The notes under the pieces: generated by a model | What the model saw: the letters and a program-made list of their open reading frames with translations, nothing else | Databases searched by the model: none | Told to the model about the DNA's origin: nothing | DNA from: Agrobacterium tumefaciens | GTDB taxonomy: Bacteria > Pseudomonadota > Alphaproteobacteria > Rhizobiales > Rhizobiaceae | Assembly (NCBI RefSeq): GCF_005221385.1 | Contig: NZ_CP039903.1 | Coordinates: 2,046,001 to 2,110,000 of the forward strand | Reading direction: 5' to 3' | Length of the DNA stretch: 64,000 nucleotides | Made by a program: the position numbers and the translations under genes | In this document: positions 43,147 to 52,330 of the stretch, one piece after another | Layout: every line of letters begins with the position of its first letter | How positions within the stretch are numbered: position 1 is the stretch's first letter

Positions 43147-44087
43147 CCCCTCGGCAGCGAGGCGGAAATACACAGCGCGAATTTCTTCAGAAGCTGCATG
43201 TCGAAATGCCCTTCCCGCCGCAGCATCCAGGTCAGCGCGTCATTCGCAGTCCACGGCTTCTTGTAGGGCCTGACCGAAGTGACGGCATCATAAACGTCGC
43301 AGATCGCCGCGATACGCGCGTAAAGGCTGATCTCGCTGCCCGCACGGCCACTCGGATAACCGCCGCCGTCCATTCGCTCATGATGGTTGAAGCAGACATC
43401 AAGCACCATGCCAGGCATCTGCGCATTGCGCGACAATATATCCCGGCCGAATACGGGGTGAAGATTGATGATCTCCCGCTCATTGGCGCTCAGCCCCTCC
43501 GCCTTGTTGAGGATAGAAGAGGGGATTTCCACCTTGCCGATGTCGTGCAGCAAGCCGCTGATGCCGAGCAGATCGACCGCTCCCCTGTCCAACCCGAGAT
43601 AATTGCCGAAAAGAATCATCAGACCGCTGACGGAGACCGAATGAACGAAGGTCGTTTCGTCTTTCGATTTCAGGCGGGTGACCCCGATGAAAATCGCCGG
43701 GTTTGACTGCACCGCATCCGAAATCTTGCTCGCCGCGGCAGCCATGCCCTTCAACGAAACACAGCCGCCAGCTTCGGCGGAGGCGAAGGTCTCGGCGATC
43801 GCATCGGCGGCCGAGCGCACGGCATGGGTAACGGCGGCGACGGTTTCCGGGCAATTGTCCGATTGCGGCGAAACGGCCGCGGAGCGCGCGCTGCCTTCGG
43901 TATCATGTCCCTTGGCCGTATTGATGATAATGCTTTCGGCGCCGCTTAATTTCAATTGACGCATTAATTCCTCGTGCCGCAAAAGAAAGCGGTGCCGCTT
44001 TAAAAATCCCTGGTTCGAAAGCGTTCCTTCGACCGCTTCGATAAACATGCCAATCGTCAGTTGCTGGCTGGAAATTCGTTTGAGCAT
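43143..44087 (-). CDS. HD-GYP domain protein (putative cyclic-di-GMP phosphodiesterase)
   Basis: A 314-residue protein with an N-terminal DUF3391-like region (RISSQQLTIGMFIEAVEGTL) and a C-terminal HD-GYP domain. The catalytic motifs are present: LLHDIGKVEIPSSILNK, NLHPVFGRDIL, CFNHHERMDGGGYPSG, and the following CDVYDAVTSVRPYKK. This class hydrolyses cyclic di-GMP to GMP. No signal receiver or membrane segment is seen. The gene is single and would lower c-di-GMP, affecting motility or surface polysaccharide. Confidence 0.9.
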   Translation of the reverse strand: MLKRISSQQLTIGMFIEAVEGTLSNQGFLKRHRFLLRHEELMRQLKLSGAESIIINTAKGHDTEGSARSAAVSPQSDNCPETVAAVTHAVRSAADAIAETFASAEAGGCVSLKGMAAAASKISDAVQSNPAIFIGVTRLKSKDETTFVHSVSVSGLMILFGNYLGLDRGAVDLLGISGLLHDIGKVEIPSSILNKAEGLSANEREIINLHPVFGRDILSRNAQMPGMVLDVCFNHHERMDGGGYPSGRAGSEISLYARIAAICDVYDAVTSVRPYKKPWTANDALTWMLRREGHFDMQLLKKFALCISASLPRG

Positions 44088-44366
44088 CAGATGCTTTTAT
44101 TTTCCTTCCCGGGAATGATAACCTGAAACCGTAATTCGTAAAAAATGTCGGCACGCAACCGCCTAAAATATAAAGGTGAAGTTAAGCCTTCCCGATTTTA
44201 CCTAAACTTGGACCTCGAAAGATTAGATAACACAAATATGAAAATATTTTACTCCGGATATATTTAAAACTCAAAGCATAAATTCGAATAGACCAATAAT
44301 CAACCTTGGAATGTAAATAGTGAAAATTCTCGCATACGACGTAAACCAGGAGCCGAAGAAACCCGC

Positions 44367-46061
44367 ATGAATTCCAGACTTGAAACGCGCATCGATCAGG
44401 GTACGGGCCGTGAACCGGCGGACATGGTTCTCAAGGGCGGACGTTTCTTCGACCTCGTCACCGGAGAACTCGTCGCCTCGGACATCGCCATATGTGGTGA
44501 CACGATCGTCGGAACCTGCGAGAACTATAAAGGCATCAGGGAAATCGACATTTCCGGAAAGATCGTCGTTCCGGGTTTCATCGATACACATCTCCACATC
44601 GAATCGTCACTGGTGACACCACACGAATTCGACCGCTGCGTTTTGCCCTACGGCGTTACCACCGCCATCTGCGACCCGCATGAGATCGCCAATGTTCTCG
44701 GTGTGGAGGGGCTTCAGTTCTTCCTCGACAGCGCCATGGAAACAATCATGGACATCCGCGTGCAGCTTTCCTCCTGCGTGCCCGCCACCCATCTGGAAAC
44801 CGCCGGCGCCGATTTGCCCATCGAAAAGCTGCTGCCGTTCCGCGATCATCCGAAGGTCATCGGCCTTGCCGAATTCATGAATTTTCCGGGCGTCATCCAC
44901 AAGGACCCGGTGTGCATGGCAAAGCTTGCGGCCTTTCAGGGCGAGCATATCGACGGACACGCACCGCTTCTCTCCGGAACGGCGCTCAACGGTTATCTCG
45001 CCGCCGGCATCCGCACGGAACATGAATGCACCAGCGCCCCGGAAGCAATGGAGAAAATCCGCAAGGGCATGCATATTCTGGTGCGTGAAGGCTCGGTCTC
45101 AAAAGACCTGCACGCCCTGATGCCTATTATCACCGAGCGCCTGTCGCCCTATCTGGCGCTCTGCACGGATGATCGCAACCCGCTCGATATCGCCGAACAG
45201 GGCCATCTCGATTATATGATCCGCACCGCCATCGCCAGCGGCGTGGAACCGCTTGCCATCTACCGCGCCGCTTCCATTTCCGCCGCAAAAGCCTTCGGCC
45301 TGCGCGATCGCGGCCTCGTCGCACCCGGCTGGCGCGCCGATCTCGTGGTCATCGACAGCCTGCAGAACTGCAAGGCCAGCATGGTGTTATCAGGCGGACG
45401 GATCGTCGATGACGCCCTCTTTGCCACACGCAAACCGGTCGCCCCCGTCGGCCTCGACAGCGTCAAGGCAAGACCGGTGCTCGCTTCCCATTTTGGCGTG
45501 CCTGTCACCGAAGGCGAAACACCCGTCATGGGCGTGCTTCCCGGCAAGATCATTACCGAGCACCGCCGTTACAAGCTGCCAACGGATGGCAACCAGACCA
45601 CCGTCGATCTTGCGAACGACATCATCAAGGTCGCAGTCATCGAACGCCACGGCAAGAACGGCAACCATGCCAATGGTTTCGTTCAGGGCTTCGGCCTGAA
45701 GAAAGGCGCCATCGCCTCCACTGTCGGCCATGACAGCCACAATATCTGCGTCGTCGGCGTCAACGAGGACGACATGGCGCTCGCCGCCAACCGGCTCGGC
45801 GAAATCAAGGGTGGTTTCGTGGTGGTGGAAGACGGCAGTGTAACCGGCGAGATCGCTTTGCCCGTCGCAGGGCTGATGAGCCTCGAACCCTATGAGACGG
45901 TGCGCGATACGCTGCATACGCTGCGAAAGGCGGCCTATGCACTCGGCACAACGCTGGAGGAGCCTTTCCTGCAGGTGGCCTTCCTGCCGCTGCCCGTCAT
46001 TCCGCATCTGAAGATTTCGGATATGGGCATGGTGGACGTGGACCGGTTTACGCTGATTTAA
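44367..46061 (+). CDS. ade: Adenine deaminase
   Basis: A 564-residue amidohydrolase that converts adenine to hypoxanthine and ammonia. The metal-binding motif [18 protein letters not shown] near residue 75, [12 protein letters not shown], and the later [16 protein letters not shown] are the family signatures. The C-terminal Ade domain with [20 protein letters not shown] and [12 protein letters not shown] is complete. It works in purine salvage in the cytoplasm. The 280 bases upstream are AT-rich; no purine riboswitch core was recognised. ATG 44367 is the first in-frame start and fits the family. Confidence 0.94.
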   Translation: MNSRLETRIDQGTGREPADMVLKGGRFFDLVTGELVASDIAICGDTIVGTCENYKGIREIDISGKIVVPGFIDTHLHIESSLVTPHEFDRCVLPYGVTTAICDPHEIANVLGVEGLQFFLDSAMETIMDIRVQLSSCVPATHLETAGADLPIEKLLPFRDHPKVIGLAEFMNFPGVIHKDPVCMAKLAAFQGEHIDGHAPLLSGTALNGYLAAGIRTEHECTSAPEAMEKIRKGMHILVREGSVSKDLHALMPIITERLSPYLALCTDDRNPLDIAEQGHLDYMIRTAIASGVEPLAIYRAASISAAKAFGLRDRGLVAPGWRADLVVIDSLQNCKASMVLSGGRIVDDALFATRKPVAPVGLDSVKARPVLASHFGVPVTEGETPVMGVLPGKIITEHRRYKLPTDGNQTTVDLANDIIKVAVIERHGKNGNHANGFVQGFGLKKGAIASTVGHDSHNICVVGVNEDDMALAANRLGEIKGGFVVVEDGSVTGEIALPVAGLMSLEPYETVRDTLHTLRKAAYALGTTLEEPFLQVAFLPLPVIPHLKISDMGMVDVDRFTLI

Positions 46062-46105
46062 TGGTGGTTTAGCGACCAGAGGCAGCGGATACGCTCAATC
46101 TGCGT

Positions 46106-46127
46106 TGAGGCCGCGAGAGCGGCCTCA
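46106..46127. terminator. Hairpin between convergent genes
   Basis: TGAGGCCGC (46106-46114) and GCGGCCTCA (46119-46127) pair perfectly around a GAGA tetraloop. It includes the stop codon of the minus-strand gene at 46125. Confidence 0.65.
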
Positions 46128-46676
46128 TGCTTTCGTCTCCGAAGGCCAGGTGACGTAATAATATTTGCCCGCGACCCTGCCAAAATAGGCGTGTTTTCCC
46201 GTCGCCTTGTCGACATAGCTGCCGCTTCCATCCCTGGAAAGCGCGCCGTCTTCGCTGCGCTTCAGCTGCGTGTTGAGGAAGTCGACCCAGTTGGTCTTGG
46301 CGATGTCAGTGGCTGTCGTCGGCTTGGCGTTTTTCTGGTTCGGATCCCAGGCGTCGATCGTTTTGCCCTGGGTGGGGGTCGAAACCTGCAGGGCCCCGCG
46401 CTCGAGAGCGCCCATCATCGACCGGGCGCGCAGATATTGCGCCGGATCGTCCCCCGCCAACGAAAGCTTGGCCTTCAGATTCCGCATGAAGGCCGGCGAT
46501 GCGATATAGTCGGCTGAAGCGGTTTTCGGGGCTGGATTCGGTGTGGATGCGCGGGCCGCCGACTGCCCGGAAAGGAAGACGTCTCTGATGGATGGAGGGG
46601 CGGCCTGAGCTTTGGCACGGGAGGATGTGGCATTAGCGGTACTGGACTGATTAAAACTCTTGATTGAAACGGACAT
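46125..46676 (-). CDS. Unrecognised protein of 183 residues
   Basis: I do not recognise a family. The N-terminal third is rich in Ser, Ala, Thr and Gln and looks disordered (VSIKSFNQSSTANATSSRAK). The middle (SPAFMRNLKAKLSLAGDDPA, then QYLRARSMMGALERGALQV) could form two helices, and the C-terminus (GKHAYFGRVAGKYYYVTWPS) a beta-sheet. There is no signal peptide or membrane helix. The layout somewhat resembles flagellar or secreted accessory proteins, but this is only an impression. AT-rich DNA follows its 5' end. Codon use and length look like a real gene. Confidence 0.65.
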   Translation of the reverse strand: MSVSIKSFNQSSTANATSSRAKAQAAPPSIRDVFLSGQSAARASTPNPAPKTASADYIASPAFMRNLKAKLSLAGDDPAQYLRARSMMGALERGALQVSTPTQGKTIDAWDPNQKNAKPTTATDIAKTNWVDFLNTQLKRSEDGALSRDGSGSYVDKATGKHAYFGRVAGKYYYVTWPSETKA

Positions 46677-46983
46677 GACAATCCCTGCTTCACTTTATGG
46701 GTGGAGACCGAAAATCTGTAGGTTTCAATTCATTAATACGGGAAGCTTGCCCGAGGATCGCTAACAACGAAGTAATTATGAAAAAAATTACTTAGTTGTA
46801 TTTGTTAATAAGAATATACATAGGTTTTCACCATGAATTAATTTAAGTTTAAGATATTATAAAATTCACAAATACCTAAATAGTACTAATCAACACCCGA
46901 GACGCGACTATGGCTCCGCATTCGGTCGTCAGAACGCACCCGCGAAGACTGACATCGTCTGCTGGCTGAACAGTGCCGGGAGG
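46677..46983. other. AT-rich non-coding region
   Basis: About 300 bases, strongly AT-rich compared with neighbours, between the unrecognised gene and the acetyltransferase pseudogene. No ORF, repeat or RNA-like fold was recognised. It must carry the promoter for the unrecognised gene. Confidence 0.5.
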
Positions 46984-47442
46984 TTATGAACCCAGAGGCA
47001 GAGACTTACGGAAATAAACCACCCGCTGCGTTTCCTCAAACCCCAGCGCCGCATGCATGCGGTGTGAATCGACATTGGAAATATCGGCATCGGAAGCAAG
47101 CTCGCTCACGCCCCTGCTGATCGCCCAACGGGTCACCTCGGCAATCAATGCAGCCGCAACGCCCTGTTTGCGAAACGCCTCCTCCACATAAACACCTTCG
47201 AGAAACGCCACGGGCGAGGTGTCGCATCCGTTGACATAATCCTGCCGCAGGCTGGCTTCGGCAAAACCGATGGCCGCACCCGCCGGATCATGGGCAATAA
47301 ATCCAACTTCATTGTCGGAGAAGTCCTACAATTCCGCCCGGTGTTCAGCGGGTGAGGCGTCGGACCACAAGCGGTGCCGCAGGAGGGACCAGTCATCGAG
47401 CGATGTTTCTCCCGCAGTCTCGATGACAAATTGCCTGCTCAT
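46984..47442 (-). pseudogene. GNAT acetyltransferase (aminoglycoside 6'-acetyltransferase-like), broken by an in-frame stop
   Basis: Read from ATG 47442 the frame encodes a 152-residue GNAT protein that matches along its whole length, except that codon 39 is TAG (47328-47326), right after PAEHRAEL. Both sides of the stop are coding and in the same frame: the front contains ETSLDDWSLLRHRLWSD, and the back has GVYVEEAFRKQGVAAALIAE and SHRMHAALGFEETQRVVYF. A short remnant from 47211 could be translated on its own. The ATG overlaps the stop codon of the alpha-glucosidase gene (ATGA), so the gene was once translationally coupled to it. Relatives confer aminoglycoside acetylation, or act on other amines. 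Confidence 0.85.
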
Positions 47443-49103
47443 GCGACGACCCCGCAAAACACATCCAGCCCATCGAGCTTTACAATCCCCCCATCGAACA
47501 GCGGCGAGAAACCCGGCATCGGCAATATATCCGTGACCCGCATGGCCTTCGGTATCGGGAATTCCACCGCCTCACGGGTCAGGTTGAAAACGAACAGCAA
47601 TTTCTCGTCGCCCTTCTGGCGTGTGAAGGCCAGCACGTCGAGATTGGTCTTGATGAAATGCATGTCGCCATCGCGCAGCGCGCCGTGGGTTTTGCGGAAA
47701 GACAGAACCGCGCGATAATGATTGAGTACCGACTCCGGTTTGCGCTCCTGCGCATCAACGGCCTGCATGGCATGGGCATAGGGCACCGGCAGCCAGGGCT
47801 TTTCAGCGCTTGAAAAACCGGCATTCGGCTTGCCGGTCTCCCAAACCATCGGCGTGCGGCACCCGTCCCGCCCCTTGAAGGCGGGCCAGAAACGAATGCC
47901 ATAGGGGTCGCGCAAATCCTCAAAGGCAAGTTCGGCCTCCGTCAGCCCCAGTTCCTCGCCCTGATAGAGGCATATGGAACCGCGCAGGCTGGCGAGAACG
48001 CAGATGGCGAGCTTCGCCACCCGTGTCTGCTCCTCCACGCTTTCGGAAAAGCGGCTGAGATGGCGCACCACATCATGGTTGGAAAAGGCCCAGCACACCC
48101 AGCCATCCGTCACCACCTTGCCGAAGGTCTCCACCGAGCCGCGCAGGTGTTTTGCGCTGAAATCCGGCCCGAGAAGATCGAAGGTATAACACATGTTGAG
48201 TTTGTCATTGCCGGACGTATAGGCCGCAACCGTCTTCAGCGAGCGCGCGCCGTCTCCCACCTCACCCACGGTGGCGCGGCCCTCATAGTCATCGAGCAGT
48301 GCGCGAAAACGCTTCAGGAAAGCAACATTTTCCGGCCGCGTCTTGTCGTAGAGATGGTCCTGCATGCCATAGGGATTGACGTCGGAGGCATCAAGACCAA
48401 AGCTCTCCTCATCGAAAAGCGGCGGGTTGTCTCGCAGCAGCTTGTCATGGAAATAATGGTTGACGGTATCGAGCCGGAAACCGTCCACGCCGCGATCCAG
48501 CCAGAAACGCACGGTTTCGAGAAGCGCATCCTGAACATCCGGATTGTGGAAATTAAGGTCTGGCTGCGAGGCAAGGAAACTGTGCATGTAATATTGCTTG
48601 CGCACGCCGTCCCATTCCCATGCCGGCCCGCCAAACACGGAAAGCCAGTTGGTGGGCGCCGTGCCATCCGGCTTGGGATTGGCCCAGACATACCAGTCGG
48701 CCTTGCTGTTGGTGCGGCTGGCGCGGCTGTCCACGAACCACGGATGCTGATCTGACGTGTGTGAAATGACCTGGTCGATGATCACCTTCAGCCCCAGCCG
48801 ATGCGCCTCGGCCATCAGCGCATCGAAATCGGCAAGCGTGCCGAACATCGGATCGACATTGCAATAATCGGAAACGTCATAACCCATATCGGCCATGGGC
48901 GAAGTGAAGAACGGCGACAGCCAGATGGCATCAACGCCGAGCGAGGCGATATAGGGCAGCCGTTTCGTCACCCCGGCAAGATCGCCGTAACCGTCACTGG
49001 TCGTGTCCTGAAACGAGCGCGGATAGACCTGATAGATCACCGCTCCCTTCCACCAGTCCGATTGCGCTTGGGGTTTGTGGACCGGGGCATGGGTTGGCGT
49101 CAT
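47439..49103 (-). CDS. Alpha-glucosidase, GH13 family
   Basis: A 554-residue glycoside hydrolase of family 13. The four conserved regions are visible: DQVISHTS near residue 112, GFRLDTVNHY with the catalytic Asp near 205, VGEVGDG with the acid/base Glu near 279, and FSNHDVVRH with the stabilising Asp near 345. The start of the protein (WWKGAVIYQVYPRSFQD) is typical of oligo-1,6-glucosidases and sucrose/maltose hydrolases. There is no signal peptide, so it acts on imported disaccharides in the cytoplasm. It lies divergently from the KDG kinase gene. Confidence 0.92.
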   Translation of the reverse strand: MTPTHAPVHKPQAQSDWWKGAVIYQVYPRSFQDTTSDGYGDLAGVTKRLPYIASLGVDAIWLSPFFTSPMADMGYDVSDYCNVDPMFGTLADFDALMAEAHRLGLKVIIDQVISHTSDQHPWFVDSRASRTNSKADWYVWANPKPDGTAPTNWLSVFGGPAWEWDGVRKQYYMHSFLASQPDLNFHNPDVQDALLETVRFWLDRGVDGFRLDTVNHYFHDKLLRDNPPLFDEESFGLDASDVNPYGMQDHLYDKTRPENVAFLKRFRALLDDYEGRATVGEVGDGARSLKTVAAYTSGNDKLNMCYTFDLLGPDFSAKHLRGSVETFGKVVTDGWVCWAFSNHDVVRHLSRFSESVEEQTRVAKLAICVLASLRGSICLYQGEELGLTEAELAFEDLRDPYGIRFWPAFKGRDGCRTPMVWETGKPNAGFSSAEKPWLPVPYAHAMQAVDAQERKPESVLNHYRAVLSFRKTHGALRDGDMHFIKTNLDVLAFTRQKGDEKLLFVFNLTREAVEFPIPKAMRVTDILPMPGFSPLFDGGIVKLDGLDVFCGVVA

Positions 49104-49258
49104 GGGCGATCTCCTGATGGCGGTTCATTCGAGAATATAAAGCCGTTGCGCCCGCGTAAACCGGAACTTCGCAGATGCACAATCGGCCAGAACCGCCCTT
49201 GTCAGCGGCGCGCACTCGTCGTAAGCCGCATGGCTGGAAAAAACGGGAGGATGACGGC

Positions 49259-50179
49259 GTGGGCGGACGGTTTCTGTCGATTGGCGAATGCATGGTGGAA
49301 TTGTCGCAGGCCGGCAACGGGCTGCTGCGCAAGGGTTTTGCCGGGGATACGTTCAATACCGCCTGGTATGCCCGCGCCTGCCTGCCGCAAGACTGGTCGG
49401 TCGATTATTTCACCGCGCTCGGCGACGATCCGCTTTCGGAAGACATGCTGGCCTTCATTGCGGAAGCCGGCATCGGCACGGAAACAATCCGCCGCATCAA
49501 GGGCGGCACGCCCGGCCTTTACCTCATCAACCTGAAGGATGGCGAGCGCACCTTCAGCTACTGGCGCAATGCCGCCGCCGCAAGGCAGCTCGCCGCCGAT
49601 GCGGACCACCTGCGCAGGACGGTGGAAAGCGCCGATGTCGTCTATTTCTCCGGCATCACGCTCGCCATTCTCGCCTCCGCCCATGATGTCGATACGTTCC
49701 TCGCCGAACTGCGCCGCGCCAGAGCAGCGGGCAAGCTGGTGGTCTTCGACCCCAACATCCGCCCGCGCCTGTGGGCGGATAAGGATACGATGCTTGAGAC
49801 CATCTCCAACGGCGCACGCGCCGCAACGCTTGTCATGCCAAGCTTCGATGACGAGGCGAGCCATTTCGGCGATGTCTCCGTGGAAGTAACCATCGACCGC
49901 TACCGTTCCCTCGGCGTCGAGAACATCGTGGTCAAGGATGGAGCCAAGGGCGCGACGCTCGATTTCGGCGGCAGCCGCAGTCACGCCCCGGCGGTGAAGG
50001 CCGTGGACGTGGTGGATACGACAAGCGCCGGCGACAGCTTCAACGGCGCTTTCCTCGCCCGCTATGTGACCGGCAGTTCGCCGGAGGAGGCGGCCACCTT
50101 CGCGGCAAGGGCGGCGGCAACCGTCATCGGTCACCACGGCGCGCTGATCAGCCCCGAGCTGCTGCCGCTGGTGGGATAA
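49259..50179 (+). CDS. kdgK: 2-keto-3-deoxygluconate kinase (PfkB family)
   Basis: A 306-residue sugar kinase of the PfkB family, with VVDTTSAGDSFNGAFLARYV carrying the catalytic Asp and the anion hole near residue 255. The first part (LSIGECMVELSQAGNGLLRK) and GFAGDTFNTAWYARAC are typical of KdgK, which phosphorylates 2-keto-3-deoxygluconate in uronate and Entner-Doudoroff metabolism. GGGAGG lies 9 bases before GTG 49259; an in-frame ATG at 49175 is not conserved. It is transcribed with, or just before, the glycosyltransferase gene. Confidence 0.85.
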   Translation: MGGRFLSIGECMVELSQAGNGLLRKGFAGDTFNTAWYARACLPQDWSVDYFTALGDDPLSEDMLAFIAEAGIGTETIRRIKGGTPGLYLINLKDGERTFSYWRNAAAARQLAADADHLRRTVESADVVYFSGITLAILASAHDVDTFLAELRRARAAGKLVVFDPNIRPRLWADKDTMLETISNGARAATLVMPSFDDEASHFGDVSVEVTIDRYRSLGVENIVVKDGAKGATLDFGGSRSHAPAVKAVDVVDTTSAGDSFNGAFLARYVTGSSPEEAATFAARAAATVIGHHGALISPELLPLVG

Positions 50180-50257
50180 GGCTCCGCCGCACTGGGAAGC
50201 GCCGTGAACAACCGCAAACTTCTGCGCGAAAACCCCACTTCCCCGCCGTCACATGGC

Positions 50258-50275
50258 CTGACATGATCCTGTAAC
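50258..50275 (+). promoter_or_regulatory. Pho-box-like site upstream of the glycosyltransferase
   Basis: CTGACAT (50258-50264), four bases, then CTGTAAC (50269-50275) match the PhoB consensus CTGTCAT-N4-CTGTCAT at 11 of 14 positions with the exact spacing. It lies about 75 bases before the ATG. Confidence 0.55.
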
Positions 50276-50350
50276 ACGCGCGCCGCATATACGGGCGGAA
50301 GCCGGGCAATGGGGAATCGCCTGCGCGCAGATGAGCAGGATCAGTGTTTC

Positions 50351-51400
50351 ATGACGAGAATCACGATTGTCACAGATGCCTGGCACCCGCAGGTCAACGG
50401 CGTGGTTCGCTCGATAGAAAACACCAATACCGAGCTGGCGCGGCTGGGTGTGGATGTGAACATGGTCACGCCCCAGAGTTTTTACAGCATTCCCTGCCCA
50501 ACCTATCCGGAAATCCGCCTCTCGGTCGCCGGCTATCGTCGTGTTGCGGCCGAGATCGAAAAAAGCCAGCCTTCCTTCGTGCATATCGCCACCGAAGGGC
50601 CGCTGGGTTTCATGGCGCGGCGCTGGTGTGTGAAGAACCATATGCGTTTTTCCACCAGCTATCACACACGCTTTCCCGAATATGTCGCGGCGCGTTTTCC
50701 AATCCCGGAAAGCTGGCTTTATGCTTTCGTGCGCTGGTTCCACAATGGCGGCAACACCTGCATGGTGGCGACGCCGAGCCTCGAGACCGAGCTGGAAGCG
50801 CGCGGCGTCAAGAACCTGAAGCGCTGGAGCCGTGGCATTGATGCCGAACTGTTCCATCCGCGCCCGAAAACAACGCTGCCTTTCGATCTGCCGAGGCCGA
50901 TCTTCATGACGGTCGGTCGTGTGGCGGTGGAGAAGAACCTGCCGGAATTCCTGGAACTCGACCTGCCCGGATCGAAGGTCGTCATCGGCGATGGCCCGGC
51001 CCGCCATGAGTTGCAGGAAAAATATCCCGGCGTGCTGTTTACCGGCGTCAAGACCGGCGAAGAGCTGGCCGATGCCTATGCGCAGGCGGATGTCTTCGTT
51101 TTCCCCTCGAAGACCGACACCTTCGGCAACACCATTCTGGAAGCGCTGGCAAGCGGCGTACCCGTCGCCGCCTTCCCCGTCACCGGGCCGATCGACATTC
51201 TCGGCGGCAACCCGGCCGCCGGCGCGCTGGATGACAATCTTCGCAATGCCTGCCTGGCAGCACTTCATTGTTCACCGCAGGAGGCGCTGGCGCTTTCCAA
51301 AAGCTACAGCTGGGAAAAGGCGTCGCGGCAATTCCTCGACAACGTCATTCACGCGGCTGGAAAATCCCTGCCGCTCCTGTCCCGCTCACGGCTGGCCTGA
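50351..51400 (+). CDS. Glycosyltransferase family 4, Agt-like diacylglycerol glycosyltransferase
   Basis: A 349-residue GT-B glycosyltransferase. The N-terminus (RITIVTDAWHPQVNGVVRSI) is the acceptor-side start of GT4 enzymes. FMTVGRVAVEKNLPEFLEL, VVIGDGPARHELQ and the nucleotide-sugar motif FPSKTDTFGNTILEALASG with the ExxxxxxE-type pattern are all present. The sequence and the Pho-box-like site upstream fit the Agrobacterium enzyme Agt, which adds glucose or glucuronic acid to diacylglycerol when phosphate is low. This identity is from memory. ATG 50351 follows GTTTC; the frame start at 50309 is not conserved. Confidence 0.75.
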   Translation: MTRITIVTDAWHPQVNGVVRSIENTNTELARLGVDVNMVTPQSFYSIPCPTYPEIRLSVAGYRRVAAEIEKSQPSFVHIATEGPLGFMARRWCVKNHMRFSTSYHTRFPEYVAARFPIPESWLYAFVRWFHNGGNTCMVATPSLETELEARGVKNLKRWSRGIDAELFHPRPKTTLPFDLPRPIFMTVGRVAVEKNLPEFLELDLPGSKVVIGDGPARHELQEKYPGVLFTGVKTGEELADAYAQADVFVFPSKTDTFGNTILEALASGVPVAAFPVTGPIDILGGNPAAGALDDNLRNACLAALHCSPQEALALSKSYSWEKASRQFLDNVIHAAGKSLPLLSRSRLA

Positions 51401-51598
51401 AGGTAAACACATCCCCCGGTTTTTTCTGCAAGGACAGTGGACGAAACATGACGGGAATGTCACAAGGCGATCAGGACGCGACTGCCGTTATCTTTAGAAC
51501 GGGGTCGGGCTGCTGATTGACGTCAGGCGGTTGCCGCGAGATTACGCTGGCCGTCCTATTTCAAGATGATACCCCGCCAGCTCCATTGGGATGCCGCT

Positions 51599-52210
51599 TC
51601 AGGATATAGGAAGAAGCTCTTTTTGCTGGGCTGCGGACCATTGGTTGATCTTCTCGATAATGTCCTTTGGAGCGATCGGCAGGGCGCTGTTGGGTATGAC
51701 AGCCACCGTTCCGTGAAAAACCAGCACCAGACTGTCCGGCGGCGTGATTGCGAGATGATAGCGCGCCCAGCTCAAGTGCACGGTGTCCAGCCGTGTGACC
51801 TGCTTGAAGCCTTCGGGCCCGATTTCGATCAGCGAATGAGGCGAATACATGCGCTCGTGCGCGATATTCCAGTGTGCCAGAACCTCGTAATAGGATTTCG
51901 CCTCCCGTCTCGCGCCCTGCCAGATAATGCACCATATGACGAGGGCCACGATCGGTGCGGGTGCAAACACCCAATAACCGACCACCGGCCAGACACCCGG
52001 GAACCATGGCAGGCTTAGGGAATAGATGAAACCGGCGGCCAGTCCCGCAAATATCGACAGCTTCACTCTTGCCGAGGCAAGATGGCGCGTCCACGACCTG
52101 TCGAGAATCATGCTGTAATTTTCATACGCCTGATGTTGATAACCATGGACATAGTCGGGGATATGTTTCGGGTCGGGCGTGAAGCTTATTGAAATCGTTT
52201 CATCGGCCAT
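51599..52210 (-). CDS. YcxB-like C-terminal domain membrane protein
   Basis: A 203-residue protein with two membrane helices near residues 50-95 (LSIFAGLAAGFIYSLSLPWF, then VFAPAPIVALVIWCII). The C-terminal part matches the YcxB-like pattern: IEIGPEGFKQVTRLDTVHLSW, then DSLVLVFHGTVAVIPNSALP. The function of this family is unknown. There is a longer frame to 51561 in another phase that is not coding. The gene is single. Confidence 0.75.
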   Translation of the reverse strand: MADETISISFTPDPKHIPDYVHGYQHQAYENYSMILDRSWTRHLASARVKLSIFAGLAAGFIYSLSLPWFPGVWPVVGYWVFAPAPIVALVIWCIIWQGARREAKSYYEVLAHWNIAHERMYSPHSLIEIGPEGFKQVTRLDTVHLSWARYHLAITPPDSLVLVFHGTVAVIPNSALPIAPKDIIEKINQWSAAQQKELLPIS

Positions 52211-52330
52211 AGGAGCACGTCATCCCGTCCCTGTGCAGTTTAATCTGCGTAGCAGGGTTGCCCTTATAAATCAAAAGACCTTTCGCTGCCGAAACATTTG
52301 GGGATCAGCGCCGTGCGGCGGAACCTGCCT

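Noticed and set aside
44088..44366. Purine riboswitch before adenine deaminase
   Set aside because: The region is AT-rich, but neither the paired loop motifs nor the conserved junction of purine riboswitches was found.
51420..51480. Second Pho box (TTGTGAC-N4-CCGTCAT on the minus strand)
   Set aside because: The match is weak (10 of 14) and it lies downstream of, not before, the minus-strand gene.
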